A stretch of 64,000 nucleotides of DNA from Methylobacterium currus (lineage in GTDB: Bacteria; Pseudomonadota; Alphaproteobacteria; Rhizobiales; Beijerinckiaceae), in NCBI RefSeq assembly GCF_003058325.1, contig NZ_CP028843.1, positions 5,511,001 to 5,575,000 of the forward strand. The letters run 5' to 3'. The notes beneath the pieces are model-generated. The model ran no database searches. It was not told where the DNA came from and worked only from the letters and a program-made list of their open reading frames with translations. How positions within the stretch are numbered: the first letter of the stretch is position 1; the number at the start of each line of letters is the position of its first letter. Below are positions 8,162 through 18,337 of this stretch, in pieces. A program made the position numbers and the translations under genes.

Positions 8162-9370
8162 TCAGCGGCCGAGAACGGGGGTGAGGCGGGCGACCGCCTC
8201 CCGGGCGAGGCCCGGGCTGATGGCGAAGCACAGGCGGATGAAGCCCTCGCCCTCGGGGCCGAAGGCGGTGCCGGGCGCGACGCCGACCTTCGCCTCCTCG
8301 AGGAGCCGGAAGGCGATCGCGAGGCTGGTCTCGTCGGGGCGGGGGGTCCCGGGGCCGGCGACCCGGGCCATCAGGTAGAAGGCGCCCTCCGGCACCGACA
8401 CGGTGACGCCGGGCAGGCGGGAGAGTCCCGCCACCAGGATCTCGCGGCTCTCGGCGCAGCGGGCGACCATCTGGCGGATGAATCCGTCGCCGTCTTCCAG
8501 CGCCGTGACGGCGGCATGCTGGATGAAGGTCGGGATCGAGGTGGTGTTGTACTGGCCGAGCTTGGCGAAGGTGGGGGCCAGACCGCGCGGGGCGATCAGC
8601 CAGCCGGCGCGCCAGCCGGTCATCGCCCAGTTCTTCGAGAAGGTGTTGGTGACGATCAGCCGGTCGTCCTCGGTGCAGATCTGCAGGAAGGACGGCGCGA
8701 TGGCGTTGCCGTAGGTGAAGTGGGCGTAGACCTCGTCGGCGATGATCCACAGGCCCCGCGCCCGGGCGAGATCGCGCAAGCGCTTCATCTCGTCGAGCGG
8801 CATGATCCAGCCGGTCGGGTTCGAGGGCGAGTTCACCACGATCACGCGGGTGCGCGGGGTGATGGCCGCCTCGATGTCAGGCAGCGGCAGGGCGAAGCGC
8901 CCGTCGCCCTGCACCCGGTAGGGCACGGTCACCGGCACGCCGCCGGTGATGCGCACCGCCTCCGCCAGGTTCGGCCAGGCCGGGGAGGGGATGATGATCT
9001 CGTCGCCGGGCTCCAGCAGGGCCTGGGCCGCCTGCATGATGGCGTTCATGCCGCCGGCCGTGACGGCGAAGCGATCGGCTGGGATCGCCACGTCCCAGTG
9101 CCGGGCGTGGTAGGCGCTCAACGCTTCGCGCAGGCGCGGCAGGCCCAGCGAGGTGGCGTAGCGGGTGTGGCCGGCCAGCATCGCCTGGTGGGCCGCCTCG
9201 ACGATGAAGGGCGGCGTCGGCAGGTCGCCCTCGCCGATCCACAGCTTGACCACCTCGGGATCGTCCCGGCCGCGATCGGCGACGAGGCCGATCTGGCTCG
9301 TGCCGATGCCGCGCATCCGCGGCGACAGCGTGGCGGCGAGGTCCGTTGTGGAGGTCTCCGCGTGGGTCAT
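8162..9370 (-). CDS. class I/II PLP-dependent aminotransferase
   Basis: About 402 residues, fold type I aspartate-aminotransferase superfamily, transferring an amino group between an amino acid and a 2-oxo acid in the cytosol. Visible family elements are the cofactor-contact region SPSNPTGW, the Schiff-base lysine in TFSKNWAMTGWRAGW, and a C-terminal Arg region (FIRLCFAIS) that would bind the substrate carboxylate. The ATG at 9370 (MTHAETS) fits the family length; the extension to 9484 is Arg/Pro-rich and unlikely. Substrate is not determined. It probably forms an operon with the downstream dehydrogenase. Confidence 0.86.
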   Translation of the reverse strand: MTHAETSTTDLAATLSPRMRGIGTSQIGLVADRGRDDPEVVKLWIGEGDLPTPPFIVEAAHQAMLAGHTRYATSLGLPRLREALSAYHARHWDVAIPADRFAVTAGGMNAIMQAAQALLEPGDEIIIPSPAWPNLAEAVRITGGVPVTVPYRVQGDGRFALPLPDIEAAITPRTRVIVVNSPSNPTGWIMPLDEMKRLRDLARARGLWIIADEVYAHFTYGNAIAPSFLQICTEDDRLIVTNTFSKNWAMTGWRAGWLIAPRGLAPTFAKLGQYNTTSIPTFIQHAAVTALEDGDGFIRQMVARCAESREILVAGLSRLPGVTVSVPEGAFYLMARVAGPGTPRPDETSLAIAFRLLEEAKVGVAPGTAFGPEGEGFIRLCFAISPGLAREAVARLTPVLGR

Positions 9371-9583
9371 CGGTGGGTCGTGCCCTCGTGTGGTCGCAAG
9401 GTTGCGTGGCAAGTTGCGCGGCAAGCGTGTCGGTGATCCCTCCATAGCACCGGCGGGACGGGGCGCGAGCCGCGCTCCGTGCATATGTCGCGGCGATCCT
9501 TGGCTTTCGGACCTTCGCCGGTGGACCTTGGCCGGCGGGCCGCTACAACGCTCTCAAGAACGAACAACGGGAGGACCCAGAGC

Positions 9584-10387
9584 ATGACGGTCAATCGCAG
9601 AATGGCCCTGGCGGGCGTCTCCGCCTTGGGCGCCGCCGCCCTCGCGTCCGGCGCCGCGCAGGCGCAAGGCGCGGCTTCGAAGACCTACGTGCTGGTCCAC
9701 GGCGCCTATGGCGGCGGCTGGATCTGGCACGACGTCGCCGCCGGCCTGCGGCAACAGGGGCACCGGGTCTACACGCCGACCCAGACCGGGCTCGGCGAGC
9801 GCAGCCACCTGCTGTCGCGACAGATCACGGTCGACACCCATATCGAGGACGTGGCGAACCTGATCGCCATGGAGGACCTGCGCGACGTCGTCCTGGTCGG
9901 GCATTCCTACGGCGGCATGGCGGTCACCGGGGTCGCGGACCGCCTGACCGACCGGATCCGCCGGATCGTCTATCTCGACGCGCTGATCCCCGAGAACGGC
10001 GACACCGCCTTCACGATCCTGCCCGCCGGCATGGCGGATGCCCGGCGCAAGGCGGCCCTGGAGCAGGGCGCGGGCGTCGCCCTGCCGGTGCCCGGCCCGG
10101 AGGGTTTCCCGATCCCGGCGGGTCCGGCCAAGGACTGGTTCCACCAGCGCCTGCGGCCGCACCCGATCGGCACCTACGAGAGCCCGGTGCGCTTGAGCAA
10201 GCCCGCCGGCGCCGGCCTGCCGGTGACCTACGTCGCCTACACCAACCCGGCTTTGGCCTCGATCGAGCCGAGCCGGCAGCGCGCCAAGGCGAAGGCCGGG
10301 TGGCAGTACCGCGAGCTGGCGGTGCCGCACGACGTGCAGGTGCCGATGCCGGAGAAGGTGATCGCGCTGCTGGCGGAGGTCGGGTAG
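9584..10387 (+). CDS. exported alpha/beta hydrolase
   Basis: A 267-residue alpha/beta-hydrolase of the plant esterase-like group. The N-terminus is Tat-like (NRRMALAGVSALGAAAL...AQA), implying export. The oxyanion strand is HGAYGGGW (39-46), the nucleophile is Ser108 in GHSYGG and the likely catalytic His249 is in VPHDVQ. The ATG at 9584 is preceded by a GGGAGGA ribosome site; earlier in-frame starts have no signal-peptide logic. It is divergent from the aminotransferase gene, with about 210 bp of shared promoter region, and convergent with dctA. Substrate unknown, probably a small ester or amide. Confidence 0.84.
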   Translation: MTVNRRMALAGVSALGAAALASGAAQAQGAASKTYVLVHGAYGGGWIWHDVAAGLRQQGHRVYTPTQTGLGERSHLLSRQITVDTHIEDVANLIAMEDLRDVVLVGHSYGGMAVTGVADRLTDRIRRIVYLDALIPENGDTAFTILPAGMADARRKAALEQGAGVALPVPGPEGFPIPAGPAKDWFHQRLRPHPIGTYESPVRLSKPAGAGLPVTYVAYTNPALASIEPSRQRAKAKAGWQYRELAVPHDVQVPMPEKVIALLAEVG

Positions 10388-10434
10388 GGCCGCTCGGCGG
10401 GCTCGTTCTTACGGGCGGACAAAAAACTCTCCGT

Positions 10435-10470
10435 GTCATTCCGGGCTCCGCTGTGCGGCCCCGGAATGAC
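10435..10470. repeat. REP-like hairpin, convergent gene gap
   Basis: GTCATTCCGGG pairs with CCCGGAATGAC around a short GC-rich loop. It sits between the convergent hydrolase and dctA genes and is closely related to the hairpin at 28825-28862, which occupies the same kind of gap. It could act as a bidirectional terminator or be a REP-type repeat. Confidence 0.6.
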
Positions 10471-10586
10471 TTGGTGGAGGTCAGATCCCGCAGCCCGCAG
10501 CGCTCTGGCTTCGGAGGGCTCAGGTCATTGGGTAGGCTGATCTGATCGGCCGGCAGCCGTCCATCGACGACCGTCAGCTGAGGGAC

Positions 10587-11900
10587 TCACGCCGCCTTGC
10601 CGGTCGGGATCGCGACCTCGGCGGGCTCCTCGACGAGTTCCTCCGTCCCCTCCTGCATCTCGCCCTGCCAGCGGGCGACCGCCGCGGTGGCGAGCCCGTT
10701 GCCGAGCACGTTGGTGACGGTGCGGCCCATGTCGAGGATCTGGTCGACGCCCATGATCAGCAGGATGCCGGCGGCGGGCAGGCCAAACATCGGCACGGTC
10801 GCCGCCACCACCACCAGCGAGGCGCGCGGCACGCCGGCGATGCCCTTGCTGGTCACCATCATGACGAGGAGCATGGTGAGCTGCTCGGTGATGCTGAGAT
10901 GGATGCCGAAGGCCTGGGCGATGAACAGCGAGGCGAGCGCCTGGTACATCATCGAGCCGTCGAGGTTGAACGAGTAGCCGAGCGGCAAGACGAAGCCGGT
11001 GACCCGGGGCCGCACGCCGAACCGCTCCAGCACCTCGACGGTGCGCGGGAAGGCGGCCTCGCTGCTGGCGGTCGAGAAGGCGACGATCATCGGGGTGCGC
11101 AGGAGGCGCAGCAGCCGCACGGTGCTGTTGCCGAGAACGAGCCAGCCGGCGCCGATGAGGAGCGCCCACAGGACCGCGAGGCCGAGATAGAACACGGCGA
11201 TGAACTTGCCGTAATCGATCAGGACGCCAAGGCCCTGGATGGTGACGACCGAGGCCATGGCGGCGAAGACCGCGAGCGGCGCCACCTGCATCACCGCGTC
11301 GGTGACCTTGAACATCACCTGGGCGAGGCCGTTCAGCATGTGCACCATCGGGTCGGCGTAGCGGCGGTCGATCGCGCTGAGCCCGAACCCGAAGAACACC
11401 GAGAAGACCAGGATCTGCAGCACCTCGTTGGTCGCCATCGCCGACACGATGCTGGTCGGGAAGACGTGGGTGATGAACTCGCGCAGGTTGATCGAGGCGG
11501 CCTTGAGGCCCGTCTGCGCACCCGCATCCGGCAGCGGCAGGCCGAGGCTGGCGCCGGGCTGGAAGATGTTGGCGACGAGGAAGCCGAGCGAGAGCGAGAC
11601 GATCGAGGCGGTGACGAACCAGCCCATGGCGAAGCCCGCGACGCGGCCGACCGCCTTGGTGTCGCCGAAGCTCGCGATGCCCGACACGATGGTGGCGAAG
11701 ACCAGAGGCGCGATGATCATCTTGATCAGCCGCAGGAAGATGTCGGTGCCGATGGTGAAGTAGCCGGCGATCTCCTTCGCTTCCGCTGCGCTTCCCGCCA
11801 TGCCGTGCAGCACCGCGCCGACGGCGACGCCGAGGGCGAGGCCGATCCCGGTATAGAGCGTCAGCCGGCCCGAGCGTCCGGTCGGTTCAACCTGTGCCAT
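10587..11900 (-). CDS. dctA: C4-dicarboxylate:cation symporter DctA
   Basis: A 437-residue inner-membrane symporter of the DAACS family, importing succinate, fumarate, malate or aspartate with protons or sodium. Eight or so hydrophobic segments, the Ser-rich hairpin region (FSTASSEAAFPRT, about 275-290) and the SFNLDGSMMYQ segment are diagnostic, and length matches DctA (about 430). The gene follows aspA and a LysR regulator in the same direction. Uptake of C4 acids beside aspartase fits a common aspartate/fumarate module. The C-terminal tail is Glu-rich and cytoplasmic. Confidence 0.93.
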   Translation of the reverse strand: MAQVEPTGRSGRLTLYTGIGLALGVAVGAVLHGMAGSAAEAKEIAGYFTIGTDIFLRLIKMIIAPLVFATIVSGIASFGDTKAVGRVAGFAMGWFVTASIVSLSLGFLVANIFQPGASLGLPLPDAGAQTGLKAASINLREFITHVFPTSIVSAMATNEVLQILVFSVFFGFGLSAIDRRYADPMVHMLNGLAQVMFKVTDAVMQVAPLAVFAAMASVVTIQGLGVLIDYGKFIAVFYLGLAVLWALLIGAGWLVLGNSTVRLLRLLRTPMIVAFSTASSEAAFPRTVEVLERFGVRPRVTGFVLPLGYSFNLDGSMMYQALASLFIAQAFGIHLSITEQLTMLLVMMVTSKGIAGVPRASLVVVAATVPMFGLPAAGILLIMGVDQILDMGRTVTNVLGNGLATAAVARWQGEMQEGTEELVEEPAEVAIPTGKAA

Positions 11901-12018
11901 TTGTCATGTTCCTCCCAAGGGTGAACGGATGTGCGGCAAGGGCCCCGGGCGCCATCTCTAGCGCGCCCGAGATCTTCCGCGAATGTCTGGCGTTTCCGTC
12001 CGTGAAGTGGCGGCGAGA

Positions 12019-13434
<1,416 letters not shown>

Positions 13435-13631
13435 GGCAGGCTCCGGGCGCGGATGTTTGAGCGCGCGGCCGCGAGCCGGCGCGCCGGAGGGCGGGCAGGC
13501 GGCGGGGCCGCGTCGGATGGCGGTGTGAGGCCGGAACCGGGCCGGTTCTGCGGAGAACCGTGGCGCCGTCACCGGATGGCGGCGGAATAATCCCGCAGGC
13601 CCGCGGGCGCCAATGCTATGGTTGGGATGAA

Positions 13632-14531
13632 CTATTCCGCATCCGAATAGTTTGGCGGGTCCTCCGCCGCGACGGCCCAGACCTCGTCGAGGAAGGAGCG
13701 GTGACGCTCGGCGCTGCGGTAGAGCCGGATGTCCATCGGCATCTCGCGGCCGAGCACCGTGAGCGCCCCGGCCCGGATCTCGGGCTCGACCAGGCTGCGC
13801 GGCAGCCAGGCGATGCCGTGGCCGCCGAGCGCCATCGAGCGCAGGGCCTCGGCCATCGAGTTCTCGTTGGTATGGACCGGGTAGGTCGCCGGCGCGTCCT
13901 CGGCGGATTGCGCGATCCCCGCGAGGCGGCCGAGGAACGAGCCGCGGGAATATTGCAGCAGCGGCAGCCGGCCACTTGCATCCGGCACCAGCCCGGTGGC
14001 TGAGGCCACCGCCGCCAGGCTGTCTCGGCCGACGATCCGGCAGGGATAGCGCTCGGGGTCAAGCGGGATCGGGATGCCCGGGTGGTGATAGGTCAGGAGC
14101 AGGTCGTAGCCGCCCTCGACGAGGGCCTGGACGCAGATGTTGAAGTTGTCCGGCAGCACCCGGCTCGCCACCGGCCCGAGCGCGTCACGGATCCGTCCGA
14201 GCCAGCGCGGCAGGAACGACAGGCAGAGCGAGTGGAGCGCCGTGATCGTCACCACCGGCAGCCCGGCGCCGTCGCTGCGGGCGCGGAAATCGGCCCGGCT
14301 CAGGGTGAGGAGCCGCACCACCTCCTCGGCGGTCTCGAGGAACTGGCGGCCGTCGGCGGTCAGCGTGATCGGGTAGGTGCTGCGGTCGAGGAGGGCGGTG
14401 CCCAGCCAGACCTCGAGCGAGCGGATGCGCCGGCTGAACGCCGATTGGGTGACGGCGCGTGCTTCCGCCGAGCGGGAGAAGCTGCGGGTCTCGGCGAGGC
14501 TCAGGAAGTCCTCGATCCACTTGAGTTCCAT
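13632..14531 (-). CDS. LysR-family transcriptional regulator
   Basis: A 299-residue LysR regulator: a winged HTH at residues 1-60 (WIEDFLSLAETRSFSRSAEARAV) followed by a periplasmic-binding-protein-like effector domain (about 90-290). It lies about 200 bp upstream of aspA and is transcribed in the same direction, then dctA follows. Regulation of aspartate/C4-dicarboxylate genes is therefore plausible though not shown; LysR regulators are more often divergent from their targets. The effector is not predictable. Confidence 0.88.
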   Translation of the reverse strand: MELKWIEDFLSLAETRSFSRSAEARAVTQSAFSRRIRSLEVWLGTALLDRSTYPITLTADGRQFLETAEEVVRLLTLSRADFRARSDGAGLPVVTITALHSLCLSFLPRWLGRIRDALGPVASRVLPDNFNICVQALVEGGYDLLLTYHHPGIPIPLDPERYPCRIVGRDSLAAVASATGLVPDASGRLPLLQYSRGSFLGRLAGIAQSAEDAPATYPVHTNENSMAEALRSMALGGHGIAWLPRSLVEPEIRAGALTVLGREMPMDIRLYRSAERHRSFLDEVWAVAAEDPPNYSDAE

Positions 14532-14603
14532 CGCGGTCGTCCGGGTCGGCCGGGGCTGTCGCCCTCCCGCCTCTGCCCCTGATCGAGTGATCGACCGACT
14601 TCA

Positions 14604-14641
14604 TCCCACCCGCGCCCTCATCCCGGGGGTCGCGGGTGGGA
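14604..14641. terminator. hairpin between a hypothetical gene and the LysR gene
   Basis: TCCCACCCGCG pairs perfectly with CGCGGGTGGGA (11 bp) around a 16-base loop, just after the stop of the exported hypothetical protein. The same stem core recurs in the longer hairpin at 41403-41439. No T-run follows, so it may be a repeat that doubles as a transcription barrier. Confidence 0.5.
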
Positions 14642-14650
14642 GAGAGACGA

Positions 14651-15643
14651 TCAGAACGCGATGGCGTCCACCACCTTGCGGAAGCGCGGCAGCATCGCCT
14701 CGCGGTCCTGGGCGCGCACCACGCCGACGGCGCGGAAATAGCCGTCGGGCTGGAAGCGGATGGTCTGCGACACCACCACGGGCGTGCCCGAGGGCACGTC
14801 GGTGGCTCGCGCCACGATCTCGTGCCAGTCGGCGCCGTTCTGGCGGAAGCTCTGCGAGCGCTCGATCGCGAAGTCCTTCATGGTCTGGTTCGAGTAGAGC
14901 GCGGCCTTCGCGAAGGCGTCGCGCTGCTCGGCCGACGGCGCCGGCTGCACCGCCTCGGCGAGCACCAGGATCGGCTGCTCCAGGTTCATCATCTGGTCCT
15001 TCGGCCCGTCGGTGTAGAGCACCGAGTTGCCGCCGAGCACCCGCACCGGGCGGAAGCCCGCGGTCTCGGTGACCCGGAACGGCAGGGCCGAGACCTGCTG
15101 GTCGAGGGTGAGGGCCGGGCGCACCCGCACGCTGGTCAGCATCGCGCGCATCGCCTCGTCGGACTCGGCCGCGGGCAGGGTCTGGCCGATGATGATGCCG
15201 GTGACGGTCGGATCCGAGACGAGGAACACCCACTTGTGCAGGGCCGGCGTGCCGGCGGGCTGCTCGATCGGCTGCTCGCCGGTGAACATCAGGCCCTCGC
15301 GCCCGTCGGCGAGCTTCAGGGTCTCGCGGGTCTTCACCACGAGGCCCTGGCTCTTCAGGTTCTCGTCGGTGAAGTTGGCGGTGAGGTCCTTGTAGGCCTG
15401 GGGCGGCAGCTCGACCACCGAGACGGTGGCGCCGCCATTCTGCCGCTCGAAGCCGGTGAAGCGGCGCGACACCACCATCTCCTTGGCCGGCTCGAAGCCG
15501 AAGCGCGAGCCCGGCGGGTAGACCGGATCGGCCGCCAGCGCCCCGGCCGGCAGGCCCAGGAGGCCCGTCACCAGGACGGAGAGCAGCGTCAGGACGCGCA
15601 GCAACGGGGAAAGGACGCGCAGCGACAGGGGACTCGTCGACAT
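14651..15643 (-). CDS. exported hypothetical protein
   Basis: A 330-residue protein with a long hydrophobic signal peptide (residues about 12-38, cleavage near ALAAD) and a mature part rich in beta-strand. I do not recognise a named family. The mature region appears to contain two similar halves (about 45-180 and 190-330), each with an F-x-V-type strand followed by a TGxxIGQ or SQTIRF segment, suggesting a duplicated fold. It is probably periplasmic. It is transcribed alone between AlkB and the LysR gene. Confidence 0.7.
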   Translation of the reverse strand: MSTSPLSLRVLSPLLRVLTLLSVLVTGLLGLPAGALAADPVYPPGSRFGFEPAKEMVVSRRFTGFERQNGGATVSVVELPPQAYKDLTANFTDENLKSQGLVVKTRETLKLADGREGLMFTGEQPIEQPAGTPALHKWVFLVSDPTVTGIIIGQTLPAAESDEAMRAMLTSVRVRPALTLDQQVSALPFRVTETAGFRPVRVLGGNSVLYTDGPKDQMMNLEQPILVLAEAVQPAPSAEQRDAFAKAALYSNQTMKDFAIERSQSFRQNGADWHEIVARATDVPSGTPVVVSQTIRFQPDGYFRAVGVVRAQDREAMLPRFRKVVDAIAF

Positions 15644-15733
15644 CAGACTCGTCTCTGGGTTGGCGAAAGGCCGCCCGGGATCGGGCGGCGTCTCGGGACG
15701 TTGCGGGATGCGTCGGCCGTGCGCGCCGGTCTG

Positions 15734-16429
15734 TCAAGCGGGACGGATCGCCGAGACGCGTCGCAAGGTCAGGTTGAGGCGCCCGCCCGCCGCCACCGCC
15801 TCGGGCAGGACCGGCCCCGATTCGGGCGCCAGCAGGTCGGCAGAGAGGAGGTCGGAGGGCAGGATGCGGTCGACGCCGTGGAAGATCAGGCGCGAGGGCC
15901 CGCCGATCACCAGGGCATCGCCGGACGCCAGCCGCACCGAGCGGGTCGGGTCGGTGCGCCGCGAGCCGCCATAGCGGAAGAGGGCGGTGGCCCCGAGCGA
16001 CAGGGAAAGGACCGGGGCCGCGAACTCCGCCTCGTCGCGGTCCTGGTGCAGCCCCATCCGGGTCCCCGGGGCGTAGAGGTTGACGAGGCAGGCCTCCGGC
16101 TCGGCCGGGCAGCCGGCGAGCTCGGCCCAGGCCCTGAGCACAGCCGCCGGCATCGCCGGCCAGGGCCGGCCGGTCTCCGGGTGCGTCGCCTGGTAGCGGT
16201 AGCCCGCCCGGTCGGAGACCCAGCCGAGGGGGCCGCAATTCGTCATCCGCACCGAGAACGGCTTGCCCGTGCGCGGCATCACCGGCGTGAAGGGCGGGGC
16301 CTCGCGCAGCACGGCCGCGAGATCGGCCGCGAGCGCGGCTTGCGCCACTTCGTCGAGATAGCCCGGATGGTGGATCAGGCCGGGCGCCAGTTCGATCCGG
16401 GCGGGGTCGGTCGGAGCCGATTCGGTCAG
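15734..16429 (-). CDS. alkB: AlkB-type DNA/RNA demethylase
   Basis: Fe(II)/2-oxoglutarate dioxygenase that removes alkyl groups from 1-methyladenine and 3-methylcytosine. The iron ligands appear as HxD (LHQDRDE) and the distal His (FHGVDR), and the 2-oxoglutarate Arg in RLNLTLRR. MTNCGPLGW and PWPAMP match Escherichia coli AlkB. The first available GTG (16348) would remove a stretch (IELAPGLIHHPGYLDEV) that aligns with the E. coli N-terminus. Translation therefore probably starts upstream; the only candidate I find is CTG at 16429, six bases after AGAGGAG, giving 231 residues. Function is secure, the start is not. Confidence 0.86.
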   Translation of the reverse strand: MTESAPTDPARIELAPGLIHHPGYLDEVAQAALAADLAAVLREAPPFTPVMPRTGKPFSVRMTNCGPLGWVSDRAGYRYQATHPETGRPWPAMPAAVLRAWAELAGCPAEPEACLVNLYAPGTRMGLHQDRDEAEFAAPVLSLSLGATALFRYGGSRRTDPTRSVRLASGDALVIGGPSRLIFHGVDRILPSDLLSADLLAPESGPVLPEAVAAGGRLNLTLRRVSAIRPA

Positions 16430-16511
16430 GGCGCGCTCCTCTGGCGGACGATGCCGTGTCCTAGCCGATTTCCGCGTGAGCCGGCAGGCTCAGGCGTGCT
16501 AGGCCGACCTC

Positions 16512-17399
16512 ATGACGATCCGCTCCGCCACCCTGATCGGCTCCGGCGCCATCCTGCTCTGGTCGCTGCTCGCCCTGTTCACCGCCGCCTCCGGCGCGGT
16601 GCCGCCGTTCCAGCTCGCCGCCATGACGTTCCTGGTCGGCGGGCTCCTCGGCTGCGCCAGCTGGATCGTCCGGCCCTCGGGCCTCGCGGCCCTGCGCCAG
16701 CCGCTCGCGGTCTGGGCCCTCGGGGTCGGCGGGCTGTTCGGCTATCACGCGCTCTACTTCGCGGCCCTGCGCCTCGCGCCGCCGGCGGAGGCCGGGCTCC
16801 TCAACTATCTCTGGCCGCTCCTGATCGTGATGTTCTCCGCCCTGCTGCCGGGGGAGGGGGGCCTGCGCGCCGCCCATGTCGGCGGGGCGCTCCTCGGGCT
16901 CGCCGGCGTGGTGGCGCTCTTCCTCGGCCGCGGCACGCTCAGCTTCGAGGCCGGCGCCGTGCCGGGCTACCTCGCGGCCTTCGCCTGCGCCTTCGTGTGG
17001 TCGGGCTACTCGGTGCTGTCGCGCCGGGTCGGCGCGGTGCCGACCGACGCGGTGGCGGGGTTCTGCCTCGCGACCGCGGCCCTGAGCCTGGTCTGCCACC
17101 TCGCCTTCGAGCGCACGGTGTGGCCGCAAGGGGCGGCGCAATGGGCCGCGGTCGCGGCCCTCGGCCTCGGGCCGGTCGGGGCGGCGTTCTACCTCTGGGA
17201 CATCGGCGTCAAGCGCGGCGACATCCGCCTCCTCGGCGTCGGCTCCTACGCCGCCCCGGTGCTCTCGACCCTGATCCTCGTCGCCGCCGGCTACGCCCCG
17301 GCGACGTGGTCGCTGGCGCTCGCCTGCGGGCTCATCGTGGCGGGGGCGCTGGTGGCGACGCGGACCGGGCGCGGGCGGGAGGCGGTGGCGGAGGGGTGA
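16512..17399 (+). CDS. DMT-family exporter (YddG-like)
   Basis: A 295-residue inner-membrane protein with ten predicted helices in two EamA repeats (about 8-140 and 150-290). The sequence style (SATLIGSGAILLWSLLALFT, FGYHALYFAALRLAPPAEAGLLNYLWPLLIV) matches the YddG subgroup, whose characterised members export aromatic amino acids. That substrate is inferred from the subgroup only. It is divergent from alkB and convergent with cynS. Confidence 0.85.
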   Translation: MTIRSATLIGSGAILLWSLLALFTAASGAVPPFQLAAMTFLVGGLLGCASWIVRPSGLAALRQPLAVWALGVGGLFGYHALYFAALRLAPPAEAGLLNYLWPLLIVMFSALLPGEGGLRAAHVGGALLGLAGVVALFLGRGTLSFEAGAVPGYLAAFACAFVWSGYSVLSRRVGAVPTDAVAGFCLATAALSLVCHLAFERTVWPQGAAQWAAVAALGLGPVGAAFYLWDIGVKRGDIRLLGVGSYAAPVLSTLILVAAGYAPATWSLALACGLIVAGALVATRTGRGREAVAEG

Positions 17400-17450
17400 C
17401 GCCCTCGCCGCCCTCGCCGCCCGCACCCGGATCGGCCGGAGCCGGGCCTC

Positions 17451-17939
17451 CTACGGCTCTTTGAAACCGTATTCCGGCACCCCCTCCTCGTTGCCGTAAT
17501 ATTTATACGGCAGGAACTTGCCCGACATCTGCATCTTCACGCGGTCGCCCTTGTTGTTCGGCTCCCGCTCCATCGTCATGTTGAAGTCGATGGCGGACAT
17601 GATGCCGTCGCCGAACTCTTCCTGGATCAGCTCCTTCCAGGTGGTGCCGTAGACCATCACCAGCTCGTAGAAGCGGTAGATCAGCGGGTCGGTCGGCGGC
17701 ATGTGCGGGATCGAGCCGCGATAGGGGGCCTCGTTCAGCATCCGCTCCTCGGCGGCCGAGAGGCCGAACAGGGCGGCGGCCTTCGCGGCCTGGGCCTTGG
17801 GCAGCTTCATCTGTCCCATGCAGGCGGCGGTGATCAGGATCGGCGAGATCCCGCCGATCTCGTCCTGGATGTGCTTCCAGGTCCAGCCCTTCTCGCGCTT
17901 GATGTCGAGGAGCTTTTCCGTGAGGTCTTCGCGCTTCAT
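17451..17939 (-). CDS. cynS: cyanate hydratase (cyanase)
   Basis: Converts cyanate and bicarbonate to carbamate and CO2, releasing ammonium; a decameric cytoplasmic enzyme. The 162-residue product carries the catalytic triad of the family: Arg89 and Glu92 (YRFYELVMVYG) and Ser115 (MSAIDF). The N-terminal HTH-like domain (about 1-75) and C-terminal dimerisation domain have normal proportions. No cyanate transporter or carbonic anhydrase is adjacent. It offers cyanate detoxification or a nitrogen source, matching the nitrogen theme of the nitrate locus elsewhere in the window. Confidence 0.95.
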   Translation of the reverse strand: MKREDLTEKLLDIKREKGWTWKHIQDEIGGISPILITAACMGQMKLPKAQAAKAAALFGLSAAEERMLNEAPYRGSIPHMPPTDPLIYRFYELVMVYGTTWKELIQEEFGDGIMSAIDFNMTMEREPNNKGDRVKMQMSGKFLPYKYYGNEEGVPEYGFKEP

Positions 17940-18051
17940 GGGCTCTCTCCCTTGACGAGGACGCCGCGGCCGGTCGCGACCGATGCGGGGTCGGTCATGT
18001 TTGGCAACGGGCGTGCCAGGGAGAGGGGTGGGCGGACCGGAAGCGTGCGGC

Positions 18052-18258
18052 CTAGCGCCGCCGCTCGCACAGCGTCTTCACGTAGGTCCCGGCCTCGGTG
18101 CCGCGACCTGTGCCCGCGGCGATGGCGGGACCGAGCAGCATGCATTCCTGCGGCGAGTGGGCCGGGTGGGTGATCACGTCCTGGGCGGTGTCGCGGGTGC
18201 AATCCTGCGCCGCCAGGGAGGAGGCGCAGATCAGAGTGACGACGAGGATGGTGGGCAA
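18052..18258 (-). CDS. small exported Cys-containing protein
   Basis: A 68-residue protein I do not recognise. It has a short signal peptide (MPTILVVTLICASSLAAQ) and a mature part of about 50 residues with three Cys (DCTRD, QECMLL, TLCERR). Start is TTG at 18258, supported by a GGGAGG ribosome site 5-6 bases upstream. Small periplasmic proteins with this kind of C-terminal YVKTLC are typical of the Methylobacterium group, but no function is known. Confidence 0.6.
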   Translation of the reverse strand: MPTILVVTLICASSLAAQDCTRDTAQDVITHPAHSPQECMLLGPAIAAGTGRGTEAGTYVKTLCERRR

Positions 18259-18337
18259 GGCGACCTCCCGGAAGCGGGAGGCGGAGAGATAATGCCGGTT
18301 TCCCAGGCGCCCACTGCTTGTGCGGCGGTATCTTGCC

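Noticed and set aside
16349..16429. Frameshift as the explanation for the missing alkB start
   Set aside because: The reading frame continues unbroken upstream with family-like residues, so a non-ATG start explains it better.
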